DNA of 30,504 nt from CAZOKH01 sp964580315 (lineage in GTDB: Bacteria; Chloroflexota; Anaerolineae; Anaerolineales; Anaerolineaceae), in assembly GCA_964580315.1 (NCBI GenBank), contig CAZOKH010000045.1, positions 1 through 30,504 on the forward strand. The letters are read 5' to 3'. Position 1 is the first letter of the stretch. Each line of letters begins with the position of its first letter. Both the position numbers and the translations under genes were made by a program. The notes beneath the pieces are model-generated. The model saw only the letters and a program-made list of their open reading frames with translations. It made no database searches and was not told the origin of the DNA. Below are positions 23,910 through 30,504 of this stretch, piece after piece.

Positions 23910-25577
23910 GTGATCAAAGCAAGCAGCGGCTCGAACGCCCACCCCCGCAACTGGCTGACGGTTTTCTTTGCTCTGGCTGCCCTCGACGCGGCAGCCGGTC
24001 TGCTTTACCTGCTTTCCATCCCATCTGACCCCAAAAATAGCTTACTGATGGGCTTTTCAGCGGCGCGCCTGGTGTTGGCGCTGGCGCTGCTTGCAGCCGG
24101 CGCTGCCGCCGTTGTGCTTGCCCTGCGCGCGCGCCAGCCTGGCGGTCGGTTGCAGGCTTTTCAACACAGCCTGTGCACACTGCCGGCTTTTTGCATCACC
24201 TTCCTGGTCTTTTTGCTGCTGCTGGCCGGTTTCGCCGCGTCCTGGCTGCTGAGCCTGCCGCAAAGCGCATCTGCGATCATCGAACGCCTGCGCCCCCTGC
24301 TGCTGTGGGCGCTGCTGGTCAGCGCACAAACCCTGCTGTTCCAGGCGCGCTTTGGCGCTGAACGTGTGCGCTACACCCTGCCTGCTACGGAAACCGACCC
24401 TCACCCGTTAGAAGTTGCAGCAGTTCAACCGCTGCCTGCCTGGCTGCTGGCAGGGCTGCTGGTGATCTTCCTGGCAGGCGGCATCTTCACCGAAGGCCGC
24501 CTGCTGCGCATCAAGCCCATTCCGCAAAACCTGCACTACGATTTTGGCTTCTACACGCAAGCCCTCGAGCGCGCCCTGCAGGGCGGCGACCCCTATGCCG
24601 ATCACAGCCTGGGCAGCGGGTTTCTATATCCCACCCCCAGCCTGTTTCTGGTTGAATTCTTCAGCCTGTTCCCCAACTTCACCCTGCGCGCTGCCGCCTA
24701 CAGCCTGCTGAACATTGCAATTCTGCTGGGCATGGCAGCCGGTGTGGCGCGCCTGTACGGCCTGCCGCTGCGCCAGGTGTGGTGGTGGGCGCCGCTGTGC
24801 CTGGGCTTCGCCCCCTTCCTTGAATTGCTGCACGCCGGCCAGATCAACCTGATCACATCATTTGCCGTGTTCCTGATGTTCGTTTGGGAGAAGCGCAATC
24901 CCATCGCCAGCGGCCTGGCGCTCAGCCTGGGCATTCTCACCAAGGTGACCCCGGCAGCCTTCCTGGGCTACCTGGCAGCCCGCCGCCGGCCCAAAACCGC
25001 TTTCATCGCGCTGGGCTTCAGCGGTCTGCTGGCGGCGCTGGCCGGTTGGCGCTACGGCTGGGAGGCTTTCTTCAACTACCCGGCCATCCTGCACCAAATT
25101 TCCATCAAATTTCCGCTGGGCAGCAACCCGCAGTCACTGGTGTCCAAGCTGTCCACCGTTGGCCTGGTGAACTTTGCCACGGTGGCCAACATACAAAATC
25201 TGCTGTTGATCTACCTGGTGGTGGTGTGCGGCGCGGCCGCCCTGCTGGCCTATGTGCTGCGAGAACGCGAGCCGTTGTTTGTCGTGCTCAACCTGGCCAT
25301 GATGCTCTCGCCCAGCGTGATGTGGTATCACCACTACGTTTTCTTCCTGCTGCCGCTGCTGGTGTGGATGGCTTTCAGCCGCTTGGACAGAGGCGTGAGC
25401 CTGTGGTGCCTGGGCGGCATGATCGTGATTCAATTGGACCGCTGGCTGCTGACCAACGGACTGCTGGTGCACCTGTTTGGTCACCTCAGCATGTGGCTGG
25501 CGCTGGCGCCGCAGGCTGGCAGGTTGTGGGGGATGTTAAAAGAAACTTCCGGGGCTGCAACAACCCCGGAAGCCTAA
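23910..25577 (+). CDS. GT87-family (DUF2029) membrane glycosyltransferase
   Basis: A 555-residue polytopic protein with about ten or more hydrophobic segments. Between the early helices and the catalytic part it reads HYDFGFYTQALERALQGGDPYADH, the GT87 region with the Asp thought to be catalytic in lipid-linked mannosyltransferases. Further marks are HAGQINLITSFAVFLMF, LGILTKVTPAAFLGYLAARRR and MLSPSVMWYHHYVFFLLPLL. These enzymes take sugars from polyprenyl phosphates to outer-face glycolipids. The start is GTG eight bases after the phosphatase stop, with a weak ribosome site. It closes the phosphatase unit; whether the products are inositol-bearing lipids is only a hypothesis. Confidence 0.85.
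   Translation: MIKASSGSNAHPRNWLTVFFALAALDAAAGLLYLLSIPSDPKNSLLMGFSAARLVLALALLAAGAAAVVLALRARQPGGRLQAFQHSLCTLPAFCITFLVFLLLLAGFAASWLLSLPQSASAIIERLRPLLLWALLVSAQTLLFQARFGAERVRYTLPATETDPHPLEVAAVQPLPAWLLAGLLVIFLAGGIFTEGRLLRIKPIPQNLHYDFGFYTQALERALQGGDPYADHSLGSGFLYPTPSLFLVEFFSLFPNFTLRAAAYSLLNIAILLGMAAGVARLYGLPLRQVWWWAPLCLGFAPFLELLHAGQINLITSFAVFLMFVWEKRNPIASGLALSLGILTKVTPAAFLGYLAARRRPKTAFIALGFSGLLAALAGWRYGWEAFFNYPAILHQISIKFPLGSNPQSLVSKLSTVGLVNFATVANIQNLLLIYLVVVCGAAALLAYVLREREPLFVVLNLAMMLSPSVMWYHHYVFFLLPLLVWMAFSRLDRGVSLWCLGGMIVIQLDRWLLTNGLLVHLFGHLSMWLALAPQAGRLWGMLKETSGAATTPEA
25546..25572 (+). terminator. Hairpin overlapping the end of the glycosyltransferase gene
   Basis: CTTCCGGGG (25546-25554) pairs with CCCCGGAAG (25564-25572) across nine bases. 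It ends just before the stop codon and is followed only by GTTTTA, so the U-tract is weak. Probably an inefficient or factor-aided terminator. Confidence 0.5.
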
Positions 25578-25585
25578 GTCGTTTT

Positions 25586-25611
25586 ACCGCCAAGACGCAA
25601 AGAGCGCAAAG
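25586..25611 (+). repeat. CGCAAAG-triplet interspersed repeat, copy 1
   Basis: Three spaced CG(C)CAAAG-like units in 26 bases. It matches the copy at 27268-27293 at 23 of 26 positions. It lies immediately past the glycosyltransferase stop and touches the 3' end of the converging membrane-protein gene. Confidence 0.75.
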
Positions 25612-25614
25612 TTT

Positions 25615-26592
25615 TTAGACAACGGCAATTTCCATTGCAGCTTCGCGGCCGGTCAGACGGCGGAAAGTGAGCGTCCATGCCGAACCGATGTAGGCGTGCA
25701 AAATGCTGCCCAGCACGGTGGCGATCAGGATATAGATCAGCAGCAAGACGCCGCTGATGATCAACCCGCCGGTCAGGACGGCGCCTTCACCGGCAACGAT
25801 GCCGATCACTGCCGGCATGGCCACAATCAGGATGGGCAAAGCCAGCACCACCCCCACAATTGCGCCGCCCACAAACAGAATCAACGTCATCACTGCCACG
25901 GGCCCCAGGTTGTCGCGCATCAGGTTCCAGGCGCGTTTGACGCCGTCCATAATGCCCAGGTCTTCACCCACCATGGCCACTATCGCCTGCTGTTCAAAGG
26001 TGCTGACCAGCATGCCGATTGGGATCAGCAGGCACAGCAGCGGCAAAAGGCACAGGATGCCAATGCCAAAAGTGAGTACAGTCACCAACACAAGCGGTAT
26101 AACCAGGATTAACGCCAGCAAACCGCCCACCAACCCCAGCAGCAGCAAGAACAGGAATACACGCCCCAGGTAGGGGAAACTGCCCTTGAACAGCTCGCCA
26201 AACGGCAAACGCTGCGCACCTTCATCAGCCTGCCAGGTTCCACGCACCAGGCCAATCAGCCCCAATGAGCGAATGGCCATGAACAGCAGTGATAACAGGA
26301 AAACAAACAGGATGAAGCCCAGGGTGATCAACGCAATGGTCACCCAGAAACCGGGCGTCTCCGCCCAGCTTTCCAACTGTTGGGCAAATTGATCAAAGCG
26401 GTTGGACATTTCAGGGGGCAGAAAATTGGGCTCTCCATTCTGAAAATCAGACTCATCGAAAGAAGAACGGCCGCCGCTGCCGCCGCTGCCACCGCCGCCG
26501 GTGCCGCAGCTTGCCAGCAAGCCAAAAATCCACAACACCTTAAACTTCCAGATGATTTTCCATGCTTTTTCTAAAATCTCACCATAATTCAT
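25615..26592 (-). CDS. Polytopic membrane protein of unknown function
   Basis: A 325-residue inner-membrane protein. A short amphipathic start (MNYGEILEKAWKIIWKFKVLWIFGLLA) is followed by a Gly/Ser-rich linker (GTGGGGSGGSGG) and an acidic loop, then about six long hydrophobic segments rich in Leu, Ile and Val. The EQQAIVAMVGEDLGIMDGVKRAWNLMRDNLGP segment resembles the cytoplasmic loop of glycerophosphodiesterase membrane-domain or DUF7544-like proteins that have a helix before a transmembrane pair. ATG 26592 is selected because AGGAGG stands nine bases before it; the upstream in-frame ATG has none. Function unknown. Confidence 0.75.
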   Translation of the reverse strand: MNYGEILEKAWKIIWKFKVLWIFGLLASCGTGGGGSGGSGGRSSFDESDFQNGEPNFLPPEMSNRFDQFAQQLESWAETPGFWVTIALITLGFILFVFLLSLLFMAIRSLGLIGLVRGTWQADEGAQRLPFGELFKGSFPYLGRVFLFLLLLGLVGGLLALILVIPLVLVTVLTFGIGILCLLPLLCLLIPIGMLVSTFEQQAIVAMVGEDLGIMDGVKRAWNLMRDNLGPVAVMTLILFVGGAIVGVVLALPILIVAMPAVIGIVAGEGAVLTGGLIISGVLLLIYILIATVLGSILHAYIGSAWTLTFRRLTGREAAMEIAVV

Positions 26593-26719
26593 TGAAGAAA
26601 TCCTCCTACAAATATCAAAACACATCAACAGTATACTTCTGCAACATGAAACATTCCATAGATATTTACGTGCAATCTACTGAAAGGTTGCATCCCGCAG
26701 ACGACGCCCGCGGGTCGCA

Positions 26720-26747
26720 TTGACACCCGCCGACTCTGGATTATAAT
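26720..26747 (+). promoter_or_regulatory. Promoter of tRNA-Lys
   Basis: TTGACA (26720-26725) and TATAAT (26742-26747), both consensus, with a 16-base spacer. The tRNA begins 14 bases after the -10 box. Confidence 0.75.
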
Positions 26748-26761
26748 ATAGCCGGTAGCGC

Positions 26762-26835
26762 GGCCCATTAGCTCAATCTGGCAGAGCAACTGACTCTTAA
26801 TCAGTGTGTTGCAGGTTCAAGTCCTGCATGGGTCA
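26762..26835 (+). tRNA. tRNA-Lys (anticodon CTT)
   Basis: A 74-base cloverleaf. Acceptor GGCCCAT pairs with ATGGGTC; D arm GCTC/GAGC; anticodon stem ACTGA/TCAGT with loop CTCTTAA, giving anticodon CTT, which reads AAG; T arm GCAGG/CCTGC with loop TTCAAGT. Discriminator base A; CCA is not encoded. Confidence 0.95.
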
Positions 26836-26843
26836 CTTTACTT

Positions 26844-26875
26844 CCGGGTTGTTAAGAGCAACCCGGTTTCTTTTT
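26844..26875 (+). terminator. Terminator of tRNA-Lys
   Basis: CCGGGTTG (26844-26851) pairs with CAACCCGG (26859-26866) over seven bases, then TTTCTTTTT. Confidence 0.85.
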
Positions 26876-26926
26876 AAGTGTTGCACGTCCCCACAGGGGG
26901 GATAATTCAAATCCTGCATGGGTCAC
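26858..26926 (+). repeat. tRNA-Lys 3'-end-derived repeat unit A
   Basis: Runs from GAGCAACCCGGTTTC through a CCCC-ACAG-GGGG mini-hairpin to a 21-base copy (26906-26926) of the tRNA 3' end, one mismatch to 26816-26836. Only the TTCAA loop and 3' half of the T arm and acceptor are copied, so it is not a functional tRNA. Confidence 0.75.
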
Positions 26927-26936
26927 AACCACTTCA

Positions 26937-26969
26937 AACCTCACAGGTTTTTGGAACCTGTGAGGTTTT
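26937..26969 (+). terminator. Strong hairpin terminator between tRNA-derived units
   Basis: AACCTCACAGGTT (26937-26949) and AACCTGTGAGGTT (26955-26967) form a perfect 13-bp stem with a five-base loop and a short T run. The sequence resembles a hairpin family I have seen scattered in related genomes. Confidence 0.7.
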
Positions 26970-26987
26970 GTAATTCTGATTGTTTGG

Positions 26988-27047
26988 AGCAACCCGGTTT
27001 CTTTTTTAAGTGTCGCCGGTCCCCGCAAGGGGGATGATATTCAAATC
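26988..27047 (+). repeat. tRNA-derived repeat unit B, left part (cut by gap)
   Basis: Similar to unit A from GAGCAACCCGG through CCCCGCAAGGGGG to TTCAAATC. Its last 55 bases (26993-27047) equal the first 55 after the gap. Confidence 0.7.
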
Positions 27048-27147
27048 NNNNNNNNNNNNNNNNNNNNNNNNNNNNNNNNNNNNNNNNNNNNNNNNNNNNN
27101 NNNNNNNNNNNNNNNNNNNNNNNNNNNNNNNNNNNNNNNNNNNNNNN
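27048..27147. other. Assembly gap of 100 N
   Basis: Exactly 100 unknown bases, a placeholder size. Open frames crossing it are artefacts. Confidence 0.98.
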
Positions 27148-27215
27148 CCCGGTTTCTTTTTTAAGTGTCGCCGGTCCCCGCAAGGGGGATGATATTCAAA
27201 TCTTGCATGGGGCAC
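27148..27215 (+). repeat. tRNA-derived repeat unit B, right part
   Basis: Repeats the 55 bases before the gap and continues through a third copy of the tRNA 3' end (27195-27215) with mismatches in the acceptor part. Confidence 0.7.
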
Positions 27216-27224
27216 AACACATTA

Positions 27225-27260
27225 GACCTCAAGGGTTTTTAAAACCCTTGAGGTCTTTTT
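27225..27260 (+). terminator. Strong bidirectional terminator
   Basis: GACCTCAAGGGTT and AACCCTTGAGGTC form a near-perfect 13-14 bp stem with a short T/A loop, then TTTTTT. It can end transcripts from either side. Confidence 0.8.
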
Positions 27261-27267
27261 TAGCATA

Positions 27268-27293
27268 AACCGCAAAGTCGCAAAGGGCGCAAA
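27268..27293 (+). repeat. CGCAAAG-triplet interspersed repeat, copy 2
   Basis: Three CGCAAAG-type units; 23 of 26 bases match copy 1 at 25586-25611. It follows the strong terminator directly. Confidence 0.75.
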
Positions 27294-27344
27294 GATTTAA
27301 GTTAAGATATCCCAACACACCTGGCCGTCTGGCGGCGAATGAAT

Positions 27345-27767
27345 TCAAGTAACAACCTTTTCCCCCCTTGCCCCGCATTGCGAACACACCCGGTCGTGCA
27401 GTGAAACCACCCCGCCGCATGCGGCGCATGTCCAACGCATTTTTTCTTCCAGCAAGTACGCATCCACACCCAACGCCTGCCGCTGCCGGGCGTCTTCCAC
27501 CAGGTTGACGGCGTAGCGCTGGCGGTAACTGCGGTCGAGCCGTTTGATCACCGTGCAGGGAAAATCAGGGCAGTCAGAGCAATATACAACCTCGCGTTCC
27601 GCCGCGCAGGTTTTGATTTTGCACACCCGGCAGTGATCCGGCTGCGAGTCGTCCATTGCGCGGCAGCCCCGGCAGGGCTTTTTCTCTCTTAAAAACACAT
27701 AGCACACCAGGCAGTTCATGCCGCATGGGGCTAACAGGTTCGGGTCAAGCACATCGGGCATTTGCAT
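27345..27767 (-). CDS. DUF3795-type cysteine-rich zinc-binding protein with C-terminal zinc ribbon
   Basis: A 140-residue protein. Residues 13-85 match DUF3795: APCGMNCLVCYVFL, CRGCRAMDD, CRVCKIKTC, YCSDCPDFPC, eleven Cys in the family's pairs. A final CAAC...CSQCG is a separate zinc ribbon. DUF3795 proteins are small metal-binding proteins of unknown role. The start lacks a clear ribosome site; the second Met two codons later is equally possible. It follows the AAA/DUF4143 gene by 11 bases on the same strand, so they are likely co-transcribed. Confidence 0.85.
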   Translation of the reverse strand: MQMPDVLDPNLLAPCGMNCLVCYVFLREKKPCRGCRAMDDSQPDHCRVCKIKTCAAEREVVYCSDCPDFPCTVIKRLDRSYRQRYAVNLVEDARQRQALGVDAYLLEEKMRWTCAACGGVVSLHDRVCSQCGARGEKVVT

Positions 27768-27778
27768 AATGTTATTAA

Positions 27779-29080
27779 TTACTTCGAATACTCCTGGTCA
27801 AGCAGCCATTCTGCCGTTGATTGAATGGCTACCGGCACACCGTTTAATTCAAATGCTTCACCATTCTTGTCACTCAAAAGAAGGGCGTTTTCAACGGGCA
27901 AACTGGCAAGTGCATCCAGCAATGCGCGAACTTCCCTGTCCCGCGTTGCAGGATTATCGAGTTGTTGACTCACCTGCACCAACTGGCGTTTTTCAGGTAG
28001 ATAAAAATCAACTTCATACCCCGCAAGGGTATTGTAATAATAAATCTCTGGATTGTTTTTTCGAAGCGTAAGAAAAACCAGGTTTTCCAGTAATTTTCCA
28101 CTATCTGGAGAAAAGTGGAAACCAATCTCATTGGATAATCCGGTGTCAATGCAATATATTTTTTTCGGTGCTATTTGCTGGCGTTTTATCGAATAATCAT
28201 ACACATTAATTGGAAAGATCAGCCAGCTATTCTCCATATACTCAATAAAACTGGAAACGGTATTTACGCTGCCCAGGTGCAGCATTTGTTTTAGCTTGTT
28301 ATAAGAGGTCACGCCGCCGGGATTGGACATTAAAAAATGTCCCAGTTGCTTCAATGAATCAACGGCTTCCAATCGATAGCGCGCGGCAATATCCCGATAT
28401 AACACATCATCAAACAAGGATCGCAACAAGGGTAGTTCAGGATATTTCAACGCATCCGGAATACCGCCAAAGCGCAAATAATCTCCCAGGTTTCTCTGCA
28501 AGCGTGCCTGGTCAATCGAAGTCATTTTTAATCGATCAGGGAGTTCGTCTTTTTTAAACTGTATGTATTCATAAAAAGAAAATGGGAACAACTCAACAGA
28601 CAGATAACGGCCTGTTAAAAGTGTGCCGAGTTCGCGATCAAGCAAGGAAGCATTCGAACCTGTGATCAGGAATTTGTATCCCTGGTCCATAAAGCGGCGC
28701 ACAAACTTTTCCCAGCCTGCAATATTTTGAATTTCATCAATGAGAAAAATTCTCCGGTCGCCAAACAATTCCGCCAGCATCAAGAATAGATCATTGAAAT
28801 CTGCTACCTGAAATCCTAAAAACCGGTCATCTTCAAAATTTAGATAATAGAAAGCCTCATTGCCCAGCCTGTGTGCCATTTGCGCCAGTAGCGTCGATTT
28901 GCCAACCCTGCGCAATCCCGAAATAATGATCGCATGCGGCGCCTTTAAAGCAGCTTCAACCTGCGCTAAACGGCTGCGAACAATCCCGGTATCCCGTGCC
29001 CAGAACGTTTCGAATTGTTCCAACAACATTGCACGTAACTGATCACGCGACCATCGAAATTTCCAAATGTTTTCATTCAT
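27779..29080 (-). CDS. AAA ATPase with DUF4143 domain
   Basis: A 433-residue ATPase of the widespread AAA_14/DUF4143 type. Walker A is GLRRVGKST (55-63), Walker B IFLIDEIQN (111-119), sensor ITGSNASLL (139-147), and the SVELFPFSFYEY segment is typical. The C-terminal DUF4143 part includes FGGIPDALK, GKLLENLVFLTLRK and AGYEVDFYLPEKRQLVQVS, a nuclease-like fold. Family role is unclear; members are frequently mobile and some resemble toxin or restriction-linked genes. The gene is visibly more AT-rich than its neighbours, which suggests transfer. A longer frame extends 36 codons upstream but crosses the promoter; ATG 29080 is preferred. Confidence 0.9.
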   Translation of the reverse strand: MNENIWKFRWSRDQLRAMLLEQFETFWARDTGIVRSRLAQVEAALKAPHAIIISGLRRVGKSTLLAQMAHRLGNEAFYYLNFEDDRFLGFQVADFNDLFLMLAELFGDRRIFLIDEIQNIAGWEKFVRRFMDQGYKFLITGSNASLLDRELGTLLTGRYLSVELFPFSFYEYIQFKKDELPDRLKMTSIDQARLQRNLGDYLRFGGIPDALKYPELPLLRSLFDDVLYRDIAARYRLEAVDSLKQLGHFLMSNPGGVTSYNKLKQMLHLGSVNTVSSFIEYMENSWLIFPINVYDYSIKRQQIAPKKIYCIDTGLSNEIGFHFSPDSGKLLENLVFLTLRKNNPEIYYYNTLAGYEVDFYLPEKRQLVQVSQQLDNPATRDREVRALLDALASLPVENALLLSDKNGEAFELNGVPVAIQSTAEWLLDQEYSK

Positions 29081-29086
29081 AATGAA

Positions 29087-29137
29087 ATAATACAGCAAAT
29101 AGTTTTCATTGTCAATGAAAACTATTTTTAATATAAC
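29087..29137. promoter_or_regulatory. Divergent promoters sharing a 31-bp palindrome
   Basis: Arms of 14 bases (29097-29110 and 29114-29127) are exact inverted repeats around GTC. On the minus strand TTGACA (29115-29110) and TATTAT (29092-29087) are 17 apart; on the plus strand TTGTCA (29109-29114) and TATAAC (29132-29137) are 17 apart. The palindrome covers both -35 boxes. Confidence 0.65.
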
Positions 29138-29252
29138 TTTGGATGACTTTGCGTTACAGAAACCTGTGAAATCTTTCGTTCTTTTCACTCACAATGCAAT
29201 ACAATACCAGAAGGTTTTCATTCGCAGTAAAAACCTTTCATCATCCTTTTTT

Positions 29253-29276
29253 GAACCTTTTCTCCCCGCCCGGGTA
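29253..29276 (+). promoter_or_regulatory. Possible ECF-type promoter before the sigma factor
   Basis: GAACC (29253-29257) is followed after 16 bases by GTA (29274-29276), similar in form to ECF promoters with an AAC -35 core. Autoregulation would be normal for this class. Weak evidence. Confidence 0.35.
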
Positions 29277-29366
29277 CATAGACTCGGACAGGGCAATATG
29301 ACAACCAATGTACTGGCAAAAGATATCCCGCACAAGAAACACACCCAAACCCTCAGGGTCGAATCA

Positions 29367-29930
29367 ATGAACGTTGATGCGCCCGAAATGCAACTGGTGC
29401 GCCGCATGGCAGCCAACGACCCGGCCGCGCTGGAAGAACTGTACGCGCTGTATGGTCAGCGGTTGTACGCCTATGCCGTGCGCCTGACCGGCGACCCCGC
29501 CCGGGCGGAGGACGTGGTGCAAGATTGCCTGGTGGCGGCCTGGAAGGCTGCCGGGCGCTTCCGGGGCGAGGGCCGCGTGATCGCCTGGCTGCTCAGCATT
29601 GTGCATCACACCGCGCTCAAGTCGCTGCGCCGCCCCACCTATGAAATCAGTGAAGCCATGCAAGAAACCCTGCCCGCGGCGGACGCGCCGCTGGAGGAAC
29701 AGGCACAGCGCAGCCAGCAGGCTCACCGGGTGCGCGAAGGCCTGCAAAATCTTTCGCCCGAGCACCGCGCCGTGCTGGAGCTGGTTTTCTACCAGGGCAT
29801 GAGCCTGGAAGAGAGCGCGCAAATTTGCCGCTGCCCGGTCGGCACCATCAAAAGCCGCCTGAATTATGCCAAAGCCGCCCTGCGCGGTGTGCTCACCCGC
29901 GCCGGCATCAACGGGGAGGATGTGAAATGA
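29367..29930 (+). CDS. ECF sigma factor (RNA polymerase sigma-70 family)
   Basis: A 187-residue sigma factor. Region 2 (about 8-78) reads VRRMAANDPAALEELYALYGQRLYAYAVRLTGDPARAEDVVQDCLVAAWK, then FRGEGRVIAWLLSIVHHTALKSLRR. Region 4 (about 122-172) reads LSPEHRAVLELVFYQGMSLEESAQICRCPVGTIKSRLNYAKAALR, the -35-binding helix-turn-helix. ATG 29367 is chosen because ECF proteins start close to region 2 and AGGG stands eight bases before it; ATG 29298, with AGGG too, is an alternative that adds 23 residues. Its stop overlaps the anti-sigma start by four bases (ATGA). Confidence 0.93.
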   Translation: MNVDAPEMQLVRRMAANDPAALEELYALYGQRLYAYAVRLTGDPARAEDVVQDCLVAAWKAAGRFRGEGRVIAWLLSIVHHTALKSLRRPTYEISEAMQETLPAADAPLEEQAQRSQQAHRVREGLQNLSPEHRAVLELVFYQGMSLEESAQICRCPVGTIKSRLNYAKAALRGVLTRAGINGEDVK

Positions 29931-30504
29931 ACGAACACGAGCAAATGAATGAACTGCTGCCCCTGTATGCCGCCGGCGGGTTGGATGAAAAACAACGCCG
30001 CCAGGTGGCTGCCCACCTGACCCGGTGCCCCCAATGCCGGGCTGACCTGGAACTGTGGCAGGCGGTGGGTGCACAAATTCGGGCACAAAACAGCGCGCTG
30101 CAAGCCCCGGCCGGCCTGGCCAATGCCGCCCTGCAAGAATTGGAAGTTGAAAAAGTAACCTATTCCAGCGGTCACCCGGCGAGAATGTGGCAATTGCTCA
30201 AAATGCAGGCCATGTTGGTGCAAAAAGAATTGTGGGCGGTTTCAGCCGTGGCAATCGGCATCGGCTTTGTGATGACGGTGGATGTGAAAAGTGTCGCTGT
30301 GCTGCAAACCCTGGCGCCGCTGGCTGCCGCTGCCGGCATGGCCGCCCTTCACCGCCCTGAAGACGACGCTGCGCTGGAACTGGCTTTATCTACCCCCACC
30401 TCGCCGCGGCTGGTTTTGCTGGCGCGCCTGGCGCTGGTGTTCAGCTATGACCTGGTGCTAACCCTGCTGGCCAGCCTGGGGCTGACCGGATTTTTCCCGG
30501 CGGT
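29927..30504 (+). CDS. Zinc-finger anti-sigma factor, C-terminus beyond window
   Basis: At least 192 residues, open to the window end. The N-terminal cytoplasmic domain has H30-x3-C34-x2-C37 in HLTRCPQC, the ZAS zinc motif that captures the sigma factor, with LPLYAAGGLDEKQRRQVAAH before it. At least three hydrophobic segments follow (about 103-118, 122-141, 164-190), so it is membrane-bound with the ZAS domain inside. Coupled by a four-base overlap to the sigma gene. Signal sensed is unknown. Confidence 0.88.
   Translation, partial: MNEHEQMNELLPLYAAGGLDEKQRRQVAAHLTRCPQCRADLELWQAVGAQIRAQNSALQAPAGLANAALQELEVEKVTYSSGHPARMWQLLKMQAMLVQKELWAVSAVAIGIGFVMTVDVKSVAVLQTLAPLAAAAGMAALHRPEDDAALELALSTPTSPRLVLLARLALVFSYDLVLTLLASLGLTGFFPA

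Noticed and set aside
26906..26926. Second tRNA gene
   Set aside because: Only the T-loop and 3' acceptor strand are present; D and anticodon arms and the 5' acceptor strand are missing.
26941..27215. Open frames through the N-gap
   Set aside because: They exist only because unknown bases contain no stops; flanking sequence is repeats and hairpins.
27229..27435. Minus-strand 68-codon frame with LNLCALCDFAVYAKK
   Set aside because: This is translation of the CGCAAAG repeat and the terminator, overlapping the DUF3795 gene.
29081..29188. N-terminal extension of the AAA/DUF4143 protein
   Set aside because: The extra 36 codons cross the consensus promoter and palindrome; family homology starts after ATG 29080.

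Overview
The window is about 30.5 kb of bacterial chromosome, moderately GC-rich and densely packed. Gene content points to the Chloroflexota, probably an Anaerolineae-like lineage: a GT87 membrane glycosyltransferase, a MenJ/geranylgeranyl-reductase-type flavoprotein, DUF4405 cytochromes, a PurD of archaeal flavour, and interspersed repeat types (CGCAAAG triplets, TGTCATTTCGA-ended palindromes, CCTCACAGG hairpins) that I associate with such genomes. This placement is inference; no rRNA or marker tree was available. It is an assembled scaffold: a 100-N gap at 27048-27147 is flanked on both sides by the same 55 bases.

Region 1 (1-7640, all minus strand) is one long transcription unit read right to left: a HutC-type GntR regulator with a clear promoter and inverted-repeat operator, purD, an M42 metallopeptidase, an ATPase-permease-binding protein ABC importer of the NMT1/ThiY type, a PfkB-family kinase and the start of purL. 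Several genes overlap by 4 bases. The layout suggests a regulated pathway combining purine synthesis with uptake and phosphorylation of a small molecule, perhaps a pyrimidine, riboflavin-like or nucleoside compound. A 174-bp palindromic MITE-like element separates the kinase from the transporter.

Region 2 (7900-10160, minus) is an iron-response cluster: a DtxR-family repressor with a palindrome on its own promoter, a long-chain flavodoxin, and two small paralogous proteins of unknown function. Region 3 (10400-14670) holds a molbindin (Mop), a large membrane protein with zinc ribbon, poly-Asp tract, phospholipase-A2-like Cys/His-Asp motif and PKD-like domain, and a geranylgeranyl/menaquinone reductase-like flavoprotein. 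Region 4 (14800-16130, plus) is a two-gene unit of a duplicated DUF4405 cytochrome and a membrane-anchored partner, closed by a terminator.

Region 5 (16134-21466) is signalling: a 1032-residue PAS/GAF diguanylate cyclase divergent from a PilZ-like protein, then a glutaredoxin and a single-domain response regulator. Region 6 (21500-25577) has three tandem inositol-monophosphatase-family paralogues followed by a GT87 glycosyltransferase. Region 7 (25580-27345) has a membrane protein, tRNA-Lys(CTT), and an unusual array of tRNA 3'-end fragments, hairpin terminators and short repeats containing the assembly gap. Region 8 (27345-30504) has a DUF3795 zinc protein and an AT-richer AAA/DUF4143 ATPase whose promoter is fused to a 31-bp palindrome and probably makes a leaderless mRNA. 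Divergently, an ECF sigma factor and its zinc-finger anti-sigma factor (cut by the window end) complete the sequence.
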